From an uncultured Akkermansia sp. (GTDB taxonomy: Bacteria > Verrucomicrobiota > Verrucomicrobiia > Verrucomicrobiales > Akkermansiaceae), in NCBI GenBank assembly GCA_947588735.1, contig CANQAD010000006.1, forward strand, positions 1-54,845: 54,845 bases of DNA, given 5' to 3'. Position numbers and translations under genes: made by a program. Position 1 is the stretch's first letter; every line of letters begins with the position of its first letter. The notes beneath the pieces were generated by a model, which saw nothing but the letters and a program-made list of their open reading frames with translations, was not told where the DNA came from and searched no databases. Below are positions 8,299 through 15,678 of the stretch, in pieces.

Positions 8299-9705
8299 AT
8301 GAATCTTACCTGCATCACCATGAAGATGAAAAACGACGATGACACAACGAGTATTTATGGTGCCGTGGATGTGGCAAAACCTCTTCCCACGCAATGTATG
8401 AGAGATAACGCCATGAGACCGGAGGATGCCTATCAGTTGATCAAAAATGAACTGTTGTTGGATGGTAACTCGAGTCAGAATTTGGCGACATTCTGCCAAA
8501 CTTGGGATGATGAGCAGGTTCATAAGATCATGGATCTGAGTATCAGCAAGAATATGATTGATAAGGATGAATATCCACAATGCGCAGAGATTGAGCAACG
8601 TTGCGTGCGCATGATAGCCCATATGTGGAACGCGCCCAAAGAAGCAAAGCCGACAGGCTGTTCTACTATTGGCTCAAGCGAGGCATGCATGCTTGGCGGG
8701 CTGGCGGCATTGCGACGTTGGCAGAAAAAGCGGTTGGCGGCCGGCAAGGATATTGATAAGCCCAACCTCGTATGTGGACCTGTGCAAATATGCTGGCACA
8801 AATTTTGCCGCTATTGGGATGTCGAGATGCGTGAGGCTCCCATGAACCCTGGACAATATTGTCTCACTGAGGAGCAGGTGCTCAAGTTGGTGGATGAAAA
8901 CACCATCTGTGTGGTGCCGACTTTTGGGGTGACCTACACGGGGCAGTACGAATTTCCTGAGGACGTATGCAAGGTCCTCGACAAGCTGGCGCGTAAGGGA
9001 GGCCCGGATGTGGATGTGCATGTGGATGCGGCAAGCGGCGGTTTCCTCGCGCCATTTGTGGCACCCCACATCCCCTTTGATTTTCGTCTCAAACGGGTGA
9101 AGTCCATTTCATCCAGTGGACACAAATATGGGTTGGCGCCACTGGGCTGTGGTTGGGTGGTGTGGCGAGACGAAGTCGAGTTGCCGAAGGAATTAACCTT
9201 TGCAGTAAATTACCTGGGCGGCAGTGTGCCGACAATCGCCATCAACTTCTCCCGACCGGCGGGGCAAATTATAGCGCAGTATTACAACTTTGTGCGATTG
9301 GGGAGGGAGGGTTACCGGCGCATACACCAAGCTTCCTATGATGTGGCTGGTTTCTTAGCTAAAGAAGTTGCAAAGTTGGGTGAATTTGATTTTTTGGCCA
9401 CTGGAAACCCTAAGACCGATATACCAGCCATCTGCTTTACTATGAAGAAAGGCCATGATCCTGGATACAATCTCTACGAATTGTCTGACCGCCTGAGGCA
9501 GCGCGGTTGGCAAGTGCCGGCCTTCAGTCTGCCGGCCAATGTACAGGATATCGTGGTGATGCGCATTATGGTACGTCAGGGCTTTACGGCAGACATGGCA
9601 AGTTTGCTGATGCAGGACATGAAGCGAAGTATAGATTTCCTGGTGCGGCACACATCGGCACACCATCTCAAAGAGTCAGAGGCAATGACCTTCAAACACA
9701 CCTGA
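8299..9705 (+). CDS. gadB: Glutamate decarboxylase (PLP-dependent)
   Basis: 468-aa cytoplasmic enzyme converting glutamate to GABA and CO2 and consuming a proton. The sequence is very close to E. coli Gad[42 protein letters not shown]-like HVDAASGG, and the PLP lysine in [13 protein letters not shown] (about residue 275). It ends in the same FKHT. The start at ATG 8299 has a purine-rich GGAG upstream; an earlier TTG (8269) and later ATGs are possible. No gadC antiporter or regulator is adjacent. A repeat element ends just upstream. Confidence 0.95.
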   Translation: MNLTCITMKMKNDDDTTSIYGAVDVAKPLPTQCMRDNAMRPEDAYQLIKNELLLDGNSSQNLATFCQTWDDEQVHKIMDLSISKNMIDKDEYPQCAEIEQRCVRMIAHMWNAPKEAKPTGCSTIGSSEACMLGGLAALRRWQKKRLAAGKDIDKPNLVCGPVQICWHKFCRYWDVEMREAPMNPGQYCLTEEQVLKLVDENTICVVPTFGVTYTGQYEFPEDVCKVLDKLARKGGPDVDVHVDAASGGFLAPFVAPHIPFDFRLKRVKSISSSGHKYGLAPLGCGWVVWRDEVELPKELTFAVNYLGGSVPTIAINFSRPAGQIIAQYYNFVRLGREGYRRIHQASYDVAGFLAKEVAKLGEFDFLATGNPKTDIPAICFTMKKGHDPGYNLYELSDRLRQRGWQVPAFSLPANVQDIVVMRIMVRQGFTADMASLLMQDMKRSIDFLVRHTSAHHLKESEAMTFKHT

Positions 9706-9793
9706 TGGTACGCGCCACGTGCGCCGCCCACTGGGAAAGTCCGGCACGCTGCTGCGCGGGGTGTGGTCTTCTCCTCGAGTATGCGGTGTCGGC

Positions 9794-9830
9794 CCCCATC
9801 TGCCTGACTTGCGGCGACAGGCAGATGGGG
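9794..9830. terminator. Strong hairpin between convergent genes
   Basis: Perfect 13-bp stem CCCCATCTGCCTG / CAGGCAGATGGGG with an 11-base loop, between gad and the leftward gene at 9850-10161. There is no T-tract on either side, so it would be an atypical, bidirectional terminator or an RNA-stabilising hairpin. Confidence 0.45.
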
Positions 9831-9849
9831 AAATCATATGTCTGTGCAA

Positions 9850-10161
9850 TCAGGTGAGCGGGCGGGTTCCCTTACGGGGACGGACACCGGCAGGGTAGTC
9901 GCTACGCGGGATGAGATCACGACATTCTTCAAAAACGCGCGCCGGGTCGTCTGGGGAGGCGCTCAAGCGGTATTTTACGTGCTCTAATACTTCGATGGCA
10001 GCTCGCAGAGCGGCTTCAGCGCTGCCATACTGTTTGTCCGAGAAATAGCGAGTGAAGTGCTCTTGTCGTCGGCAGAGGGTGACCCGCCAGCCCTGAAAAG
10101 ATGTGAACTCGTAGGTGAAGCGGGTGATATTCTTGCGCGGCTTGTAGATATCAATTTGCAT
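9850..10161 (-). CDS. Small protein resembling bacterial AP2/ERF-like DNA-binding domains
   Basis: 103 aa, no signal peptide. The central part (about 25-65) reads WRVTLCRRQEHFTRYFSDKQ followed by YGSAEAALRAAIEVLE. This is the pattern of three short strands then a helix, with an Ala-rich EAAL.AA segment, seen in bacterial AP2-like domains of homing or integrase-type proteins. The basic C-terminus could also contact DNA. The family call is by pattern only. It is divergent from the ribbon-helix-helix gene at 10269, across an AT-rich 107-base gap. Confidence 0.5.
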   Translation of the reverse strand: MQIDIYKPRKNITRFTYEFTSFQGWRVTLCRRQEHFTRYFSDKQYGSAEAALRAAIEVLEHVKYRLSASPDDPARVFEECRDLIPRSDYPAGVRPRKGTRPLT

Positions 10162-10268
10162 AACAAAACATATTATAGCTTTTTCAAGATTTGATTACAA
10201 CCATATTAGTCATCATACATTACAACATGCTTTCCAACAGCATATGTATTGTGTAAAGTAAGCTTGCC

Positions 10269-10496
10269 ATGAAGTTACGATCCATCACGTTTCGGTGCAC
10301 GGTTACACAGCTCAATCGGCTTCAACAAGCCATGCAGGAGGAGTATAGCGACACCCGAACTAGTATATTATCTACCGCACTGGAGGAGTTTCTCGATTAC
10401 GTGGAGCGCAGTGAGATGCGACGCTTGAACCTGTTTGATCTGGTGCAGCACGTGGACGGTTTGGGAGATGGCGTGCGTTTCTCCGATCAGGCGTGA
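10269..10496 (+). CDS. Small ribbon-helix-helix-like protein
   Basis: 75 aa. The layout is a short N-terminal strand (RSITFRCTVTQ) and a helix (LNRLQQAMQEEY), then a turn and a second helix (TSILSTALEEFLDYVE). This is the CopG/Arc-type ribbon-helix-helix layout. Such proteins bind DNA as dimers and often autoregulate. No toxin partner is adjacent on the same strand. The divergent small gene at 9850-10161 is the only likely partner or target. The family call is moderate; function is unknown. Confidence 0.55.
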   Translation: MKLRSITFRCTVTQLNRLQQAMQEEYSDTRTSILSTALEEFLDYVERSEMRRLNLFDLVQHVDGLGDGVRFSDQA

Positions 10497-10500
10497 AAAT

Positions 10501-10631
10501 CAGGGCAAATGCATGGAAATATGCGTTTTCTGTTTACGATTTTTTTGATAATGTGCGCGTTGCGCAGTTTTTTCGGATCGTTAAAGCCCGTAGCAACGAG
10601 AAAAAAGTCAACTCAATTCTCGGTATGGGAG
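10501..10631 (+). repeat. Degenerate left part of a family A repeat
   Basis: Starts CAGGGCAAATGCATGGAAAT, a diverged left end with its hairpin arm ATATGCG. It is followed by the TTTACGATTT, TGTGCGCGTTGCGCAG and TTTTTCGGATC blocks of the repeat interior. No right end is found before the next copy starts at 10632. It looks like an older copy truncated or overlain by the neighbouring one. Confidence 0.55.
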
Positions 10632-10872
10632 CAGGGCAACCGCATTAGGAAATGCGGTTGCTATTGACGATTGACGAGTTACGAATTACGATTTATTGAT
10701 CATGTGCGCGTTGCGCAGGTTTTTCGAATCATGAACGTAGGCAGGAGAGTTCTTGAGAGCCATCATCATGATGACTGCTTGTTGTCATTTTTTTTGATGC
10801 GTATCAACGATCATATCAGCCAACAAGAGCATTTTCTCCGTTGATGAACTTCTTTCAAATGCAGTTGCCCTG
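10632..10872 (+). repeat. Full-length family A repeat (MITE-like)
   Basis: 241 bases. Left end CAGGGCAACCGCATT plus hairpin; right end CAAATGCAGTTGCCCTG. It is nearly identical in the interior to 25981-26222. No flanking duplication is visible. The sequence after the right end (GCATGAAAATATGCG) resembles the older left end at 10511, which suggests nesting or recombination between copies. Confidence 0.8.
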
Positions 10873-10890
10873 GCATGAAAATATGCGTAG

Positions 10891-10919
10891 TTGACAAAGT
10901 CTCGGCGTGCATGTAAGGT
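10891..10919 (+). promoter_or_regulatory. Promoter of the lysine aminomutase gene
   Basis: TTGACA (10891-10896), 17-bp spacer, TAAGGT (10914-10919). The predicted start is about 10926, only about 7 bases before ATG 10933. The TTG of the -35 box is the apparent long-frame start, which is therefore rejected. Confidence 0.65.
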
Positions 10920-10932
10920 ATGGGGCGCATGT

Positions 10933-12066
10933 ATGAAGGGATGCAATGAATCAAGGTTGACGCTGCAAGCGGCAAAATGGGGAGCGACTCTTCAGCAGTG
11001 GCAGGACGCAGCCTGGCAGATGCGACATGCCTGCTGCTCGGTGGAAGATTTTGAGAGAGTACTGAATCTCACGCCCCGGGAGCATTCAGCTTTGCAACAG
11101 GTTGGGAAGAGGTTCGATGTGCGTGTAACTCCTCATTTCCTGAGTCTCATCGATCCCAAGGATGAAGACGACCCGCTGCGCCGTCAGGTAGTCCCTCAAC
11201 CGGAGGAGCTCGAGCGTCATCCGGAGGAGCTTTCTGACCCCTGTGGCGAGCAGCAGGATGAAAAGGCGCCGGGATTGGTGCATCGTTATCCGGATCGTGT
11301 GCTGCTGCTTTGCACGGACAGGTGCGCCACCTACTGCCGTTACTGCACGCGGGCGCGCATGGTTTCCGGCAAGGGGAGCGAGCGATGGCGGCTGGACTGG
11401 GAGGGTGCGCTGAAGTACTTGCGCGAGCACACGGAGGTGCGGGATGTGCTGTTGTCCGGCGGGGATCCGCTGCTGCTGGCCGATGAAAAATTGGATGCGA
11501 TGCTGGGGGAATTGCGAAGCATTCCGCACATCGAGTTTCTGCGCATCGGGACGCGCGTGCCCATTATGTTGCCGCAGCGCATCACACCGGCGCTCTGCGC
11601 CATGTTGCGTCGGCATGCGCCGCTCTGGATATCCATCCATTGCAATCATCCGCGTGAGCTTGGCGAGGATGCCGAGCGCGCGTTGGGAATGCTGGCCGAT
11701 AGTGGCATTCCGCTGGGCAATCAGAGCGTGCTGCTGCGCGGGGTGAACGACAGCGCAGAGGTGCAGCGTGCGTTGGTGCATCGCTTGCTGCAGTGCAGGG
11801 TTCGTCCGTATTATCTCTATCAGTGCGACCCTGTGGTCGGGACGCGTCATTTCCGCACCCACCCGCAGGAGGGCATCGACATCATTTCGGCGCTCAGGGG
11901 ATTCACCAGCGGCTATGCGATTCCCCAGTTTGTGATTGATGCGCCGGGAGGCGGCGGGAAGGTGCCGCTCAACCCGAACTATGTGGTTGCAGAGGACCCG
12001 GGGCGTATTCTTCTCCGTAATTTCCGCGGTGATATTTACGAATACCCTGTCACACCTCAGGTTTAG
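10933..12066 (+). CDS. kamA: Lysine 2,3-aminomutase family radical SAM enzyme
   Basis: 377-aa radical-SAM, PLP-dependent enzyme that moves the alpha-amino group of lysine to the beta carbon. The iron-sulfur motif CATYCRYC (C-x3-C-x2-C) is near residues 134-141. The PLP-lysine loop DAPGGGGKVPLNPNYV lies near the C-terminus and is typical of KamA rather than the shorter EpmB. Roles known for the family are lysine fermentation, beta-lysine osmolyte synthesis or EF-P modification; no epm or fermentation genes are adjacent, so the role is open. The 3' end overlaps the convergent DUF805 gene by 17 bases. Confidence 0.88.
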   Translation: MKGCNESRLTLQAAKWGATLQQWQDAAWQMRHACCSVEDFERVLNLTPREHSALQQVGKRFDVRVTPHFLSLIDPKDEDDPLRRQVVPQPEELERHPEELSDPCGEQQDEKAPGLVHRYPDRVLLLCTDRCATYCRYCTRARMVSGKGSERWRLDWEGALKYLREHTEVRDVLLSGGDPLLLADEKLDAMLGELRSIPHIEFLRIGTRVPIMLPQRITPALCAMLRRHAPLWISIHCNHPRELGEDAERALGMLADSGIPLGNQSVLLRGVNDSAEVQRALVHRLLQCRVRPYYLYQCDPVVGTRHFRTHPQEGIDIISALRGFTSGYAIPQFVIDAPGGGGKVPLNPNYVVAEDPGRILLRNFRGDIYEYPVTPQV

Positions 12067-12874
12067 CGAGAGGGTACTTGGGCGAGGGACCGTATTTATT
12101 CGGTCCGCGTTGCGAATCCCAAAACATCGCAATGATAAAGTAGTAAAGCTCCGCCAATATAGCCACGCCGCATACGATCAATCCCGCAATCAAAAGCGGT
12201 GAAATAATGGCGTTTATCGGCAGGTCGGGTTGATCCATGTTGCGTATCACATGGATGATCGTGCTTATTCCGCCTGCAAAGCAGATGCCCGCCCCGACAA
12301 TTTGAAGAAGAAGGGGCGCTGCGATGCACCATCCGGAGCGTCCCGTGTCGTGCATGCGCCGCACGCTCAGAGAGATGGACGGGATAAAGAGCAGCAAACT
12401 CGCCAAATCGTACAGACTCGGGAGACACTGCAACATCACGCCGAGCGTCACCATGTAGAAAAGCACGAACCAGAGAAACTCCGCCCGGCGTGCTCGCCCG
12501 CGAATGCCCACATACTGCACAAAACTATGCCGCAAGCAGGATGCAACGTTCGTCGAGCTCTCCGGTCGCAGTGGGAATTGACAGGTCAGGCAGCGCAGCG
12601 GCAGTTCGTCCCGTTCCGTTAAAATTTCGGCTCCGCATTTGGGGCAATGACCGGCAGGATGCGTCGTCTTTTTCATCGCATCAGGTATGGGCGGCAAATC
12701 ATCAGAACATGCAGCCTCATCCGGAAACACCTCGCTGTATTTTTGCCAGGTATCCGCCCCCTTTTGGGCAATGAGCGTGTCCGGGAAAATGGCGCCTTTC
12801 TGCAGCAAGCTTCGCAGCTCTTCATGGGTGAAAGGGCCTGTTGGCTTTTGATTGGTATCCAGATAATAGTACAT
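12050..12874 (-). CDS. GYF_2 - zinc ribbon - DUF805 membrane protein
   Basis: 274 aa. The N-terminal GYF_2 domain (about 1-48) has MYYYLD and GPFTHEELRSLLQKG. A zinc ribbon (about 75-105) has CPKCGAE and CLTCQFP. It is followed by a DUF805 domain with about four membrane segments, the SVRRMHDTGRSGW motif and the ending WDSQRGPNKYGPSPKYP. The start at ATG 12874 is 4 bases from the stop of the upstream paralogue; the longer frame to 12910 is rejected. The function of DUF805 is unknown; GYF_2 probably binds peptides. Confidence 0.82.
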   Translation of the reverse strand: MYYYLDTNQKPTGPFTHEELRSLLQKGAIFPDTLIAQKGADTWQKYSEVFPDEAACSDDLPPIPDAMKKTTHPAGHCPKCGAEILTERDELPLRCLTCQFPLRPESSTNVASCLRHSFVQYVGIRGRARRAEFLWFVLFYMVTLGVMLQCLPSLYDLASLLLFIPSISLSVRRMHDTGRSGWCIAAPLLLQIVGAGICFAGGISTIIHVIRNMDQPDLPINAIISPLLIAGLIVCGVAILAELYYFIIAMFWDSQRGPNKYGPSPKYPLAKPEV

Positions 12875-12878
12875 GGAG

Positions 12879-13691
12879 TTATGGTTCGGGGTACTTAGAT
12901 GATGGACCATACTTATTGCTCCCGCGTTGAGAATCGCGTAGAGACAAGATGAGCATCACCAAAAAAAAGATTTCAGAATGAACGAGCAATACCGTGTAAA
13001 ACTCACCCGGAATGCTGAAAACCTCTCCTGACCCTGTGACCTTGGGGAGAGTCGTCGTTTCTGCAACACCGCTTAGAATATCCCTTAAACGCAAGAATAT
13101 TGCAGAGATGGCATCCGCGTGGGTGAAGAGGGCGTCCACCAAGGGCAGAAATAGAGACAGTGCCGCAAGGACAATGGGTACGGCGGCCCACCAGCCGCTC
13201 AGCCCGCTGTCGTGGAAGCGGCGGATCTGCAGCGTCACCAGTCCGGGCGCCATGAGCAGCAACAGCATCGCTATACCCGCAGTGATGCACATAAGTATGA
13301 CGGCCGCCACAGCAGACTTTAACTCGTCGGTGTTTACTGCAAGGGCAGAAAGTGCGAAGGACGAAACAAGCAGAGCCACAAATGTCAGCGCCAAAATAAG
13401 CCACGATACGCCAAATATCAGCATGAAGCACCAGTATTCCTTGCGGGTGGCACGCCCTTTTGCTGTCGCATAACCGGCAAAAGCGCGCCCCAAAGCGCCC
13501 CAAAAACTCAACTCATTTGCTGCACGAGGAGGCCCCGGGTGCAGGAAAGTGTCCAGTGCCACCCAATGGGCATCACCCTTAGCTGCTACGAGAGTGGAAG
13601 CGCTCAGGGTACCATCATCGAGCAACTTCGCAAGCTCCTCGCGCGAGTGGGGTCCATGCGGATGGCGGTCGGGATCGAGGTAATAGTACAT
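12879..13691 (-). CDS. GYF_2 - DUF805 membrane protein
   Basis: 270 aa, paralogue of the next gene downstream but without the zinc ribbon. GYF_2 (about 1-50): MYYYLDPDRHPHGPHSREEL and TLVAAKGDAHW. DUF805 has RATRKEYWCF before the first membrane segment, QIRRFHDSGLSGWW in the middle and SLRDSQRGSNKYGPS at the end. It starts 6 bases after the ilvB stop, so it is co-transcribed with ilvB. No catalytic motif is seen. Confidence 0.82.
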   Translation of the reverse strand: MYYYLDPDRHPHGPHSREELAKLLDDGTLSASTLVAAKGDAHWVALDTFLHPGPPRAANELSFWGALGRAFAGYATAKGRATRKEYWCFMLIFGVSWLILALTFVALLVSSFALSALAVNTDELKSAVAAVILMCITAGIAMLLLLMAPGLVTLQIRRFHDSGLSGWWAAVPIVLAALSLFLPLVDALFTHADAISAIFLRLRDILSGVAETTTLPKVTGSGEVFSIPGEFYTVLLVHSEIFFLVMLILSLRDSQRGSNKYGPSSKYPEP

Positions 13692-13697
13692 GACGAC

Positions 13698-15533
13698 TCA
13701 CAGGGCAGAGGGAATCTCACGCCCCAGGTCGCTCGCCTTGCGTCCCTTGCCGTCGCCGGCGATCCGTTCCAGCACCACATCGCGGTAGCTCATGCCGCCG
13801 GGAATCATCGGCAGCACGTGTACGTCATGCGGAACCATCACATCCAGCACATAAGCTTCCTTGGAGGCAAGCATACGCTTGATGGCCGGAGCAAGCTCAG
13901 CGGGCTCCACCACACGCTCGCACGTGATGCCGAAGCCGGCGCAAATCGTGGGGAAGTTCGGGTAGATGAGCTCCGGAGTATGGTGCGTGGGGTCGTATTT
14001 GGCATGCGGATCAGCCAGGAAAGTGTTGGCGCGGTGTGAATCGTATTTCAGGTCTTCCCACTGCACGACCATGCCGAGGTGCTGATTATCCAGGATGATG
14101 CATTTGATGGGCATGCGCTCGATGTGGATCGTCCCAAGTTCCTGCACATTCATGAGGAAGGAACCATCGCCGTCGATATTCACCACGGGCAACTTTGGGT
14201 AGGCCACATGAGCTCCCATGGCCGCTGGCAAGCCGTAACCCATGGAACCTAGCCCGCCAGAGGTGGAGAATCGGCGCGGTTTTTCGAACTTATAGAACTG
14301 CCCGGCAAACATCTGATGCTGTCCCACGCCAGTGCAGATGATGGCGTCCTTGCCCTTGAGCTGATTGTACAGCTCTTCCACTACTTGCTGCGGGGCAATT
14401 TCGTGCTCACGTTTTTCGTAGGTGAGGGGGTATTTTTCTTTCCAGGTTTTGATGAGGGAGAACCACTCGGGACGGTTTTCCTCATCGTATTTGCGGACGG
14501 GGTGACCGAGCTTTTCAAGCTGCTCGTTGAGGTAGCTCAGCGCTGCTCTGGCATCCGCTCGGATAGCCATGTTTACCCGCTTATTCTTGTTGAGCTCTGC
14601 TGCATCCAAATCAATGTGGATGATAGTGGCACGAGGGCAGAAACTCTTGACGGCGCCGGTCACACGATCATCAAAACGTGTGCCGATAGCCAGCACGACA
14701 TCCGCCTCGTTCACGGTGTTGTTGGCATACACGGCGCCGTGCATGCCCAGCCAGCGCACGGAAAGTGGGTGGGTCTCCGGCATCACTCCCACACCCATGA
14801 GCGTGGTAGCTACGGGGATTTGCAGGCGTTCTGCCAACTCTCGCAGCTGGACCGCTGCGTCCGCAATCACGACTCCACCTCCCGCATAGATGGCCGGTCG
14901 CTTGGCCGCCAGGAGCAGAGGCAATACCTCGTCAAGCTCTTCCTTGGGCAGTGAAAGCTGAGGGTTATAGCCGGGCAGGTCCATTGGCTGGTCAAAGTCC
15001 GGCACGATGCTCATCTCTTGAAAGTTTTTGGGTATATCAATGACCACTGGTCCAGGGCGACCAGTGCGCGCGATATAGAAGGCTTCGCGAATGATGCGAG
15101 GTATATCCTCGACCCTCGTTACCAAGTAGCTATGCTTCACGATGGGGGCTGTCATGCCGAACACATCAGTCTCCTGAAAAGCGGAGCTGCCAATGAGAGG
15201 TTTCCCAACCTGTGCAGTAATAGCTACGAGCGGGATGGAATCCATGAATGCATCCGCTATGGGCGTTATCATGTTGGTCGCCCCGGGACCGGAGGTTGAC
15301 ATGCAGACGCCCACTTTTCCAGTGACGCGCCCGTAGCCCTCGGCGGCAAATCCACCACCTTGTTCATGACGCGGCAGAATCGTGCGGATGCTTGGCTCAT
15401 GGCTCAGCGCCTGATGCAGCGGCATGCTCGCACCACCGGGGTAGGCAAATACCACTTCCACCCCCTCACGCACTAAGCATTGCACGAGGATTTCTGCTCC
15501 AGTCATTTTCTTTTCAGGTGTTATTTTTGTCAT
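13698..15533 (-). CDS. ilvB: Acetolactate synthase, large (catalytic) subunit
   Basis: 611 aa. A ThDP- and FAD-dependent enzyme that makes acetolactate and acetohydroxybutyrate for valine, leucine and isoleucine synthesis. The N-terminal domain shows FAYPGGASMPLHQAL and ILPRHEQGGGFAAEGYGR with the catalytic glutamate (HEQ). The C-terminal ThDP site has GDGSFLMN and DNQHLGM. The start MTKITPEKKM at ATG 15533 fits family length; the frame continues to 15815 but that part overlaps the divergent gene. No regulatory ilvN is present. ilvC lies about 19 kb away. Confidence 0.95.
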   Translation of the reverse strand: MTKITPEKKMTGAEILVQCLVREGVEVVFAYPGGASMPLHQALSHEPSIRTILPRHEQGGGFAAEGYGRVTGKVGVCMSTSGPGATNMITPIADAFMDSIPLVAITAQVGKPLIGSSAFQETDVFGMTAPIVKHSYLVTRVEDIPRIIREAFYIARTGRPGPVVIDIPKNFQEMSIVPDFDQPMDLPGYNPQLSLPKEELDEVLPLLLAAKRPAIYAGGGVVIADAAVQLRELAERLQIPVATTLMGVGVMPETHPLSVRWLGMHGAVYANNTVNEADVVLAIGTRFDDRVTGAVKSFCPRATIIHIDLDAAELNKNKRVNMAIRADARAALSYLNEQLEKLGHPVRKYDEENRPEWFSLIKTWKEKYPLTYEKREHEIAPQQVVEELYNQLKGKDAIICTGVGQHQMFAGQFYKFEKPRRFSTSGGLGSMGYGLPAAMGAHVAYPKLPVVNIDGDGSFLMNVQELGTIHIERMPIKCIILDNQHLGMVVQWEDLKYDSHRANTFLADPHAKYDPTHHTPELIYPNFPTICAGFGITCERVVEPAELAPAIKRMLASKEAYVLDVMVPHDVHVLPMIPGGMSYRDVVLERIAGDGKGRKASDLGREIPSAL

Positions 15534-15545
15534 GGCATGTCTGAG

Positions 15546-15564
15546 GAGAGGGCGACTCCCTCTC
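15546..15564 (-). promoter_or_regulatory. Hairpin in the ilvB leader
   Basis: GAGAGGG-CGACT-CCCTCTC, a 7-bp perfect stem in the predicted 5' UTR, 13 bases before the ilvB ATG. It could control translation or be part of an attenuation structure. No leader peptide rich in branched-chain codons is seen. Confidence 0.4.
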
Positions 15565-15576
15565 GCAGGTGCACGT

Positions 15577-15605
15577 ATTCTAGCAAATGCGGTAACGCTT
15601 GAAAA
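15577..15605 (-). promoter_or_regulatory. Promoter of ilvB
   Basis: Read on the minus strand: TTTTCA (15600-15605), 17-bp spacer, TAGAAT (15577-15582). The predicted leader is about 37 bases and contains the hairpin at 15546-15564. Confidence 0.55.
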
Positions 15606-15638
15606 GTCTTTTTTAGACGTGTGCATGCGTTGAAAAAG

Positions 15639-15667
15639 TTTGCTTTTACACGATAACTCGATATACT
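15639..15667 (+). promoter_or_regulatory. Promoter of the ABC-F gene
   Basis: TTTGCT (15639-15644), 17-bp spacer, TATACT (15662-15667). The predicted start is about 15674, 5 bases before ATG 15679. The upstream in-frame start at 15640 lies in the -35 box and is rejected. Confidence 0.6.
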
Positions 15668-15678
15668 TGCGCCGGAAA

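Noticed and set aside
10891..10932. TTG start for lysine aminomutase at 10891
   Set aside because: The TTG is the first half of the -35 hexamer TTGACA; ATG 10933 follows the promoter.
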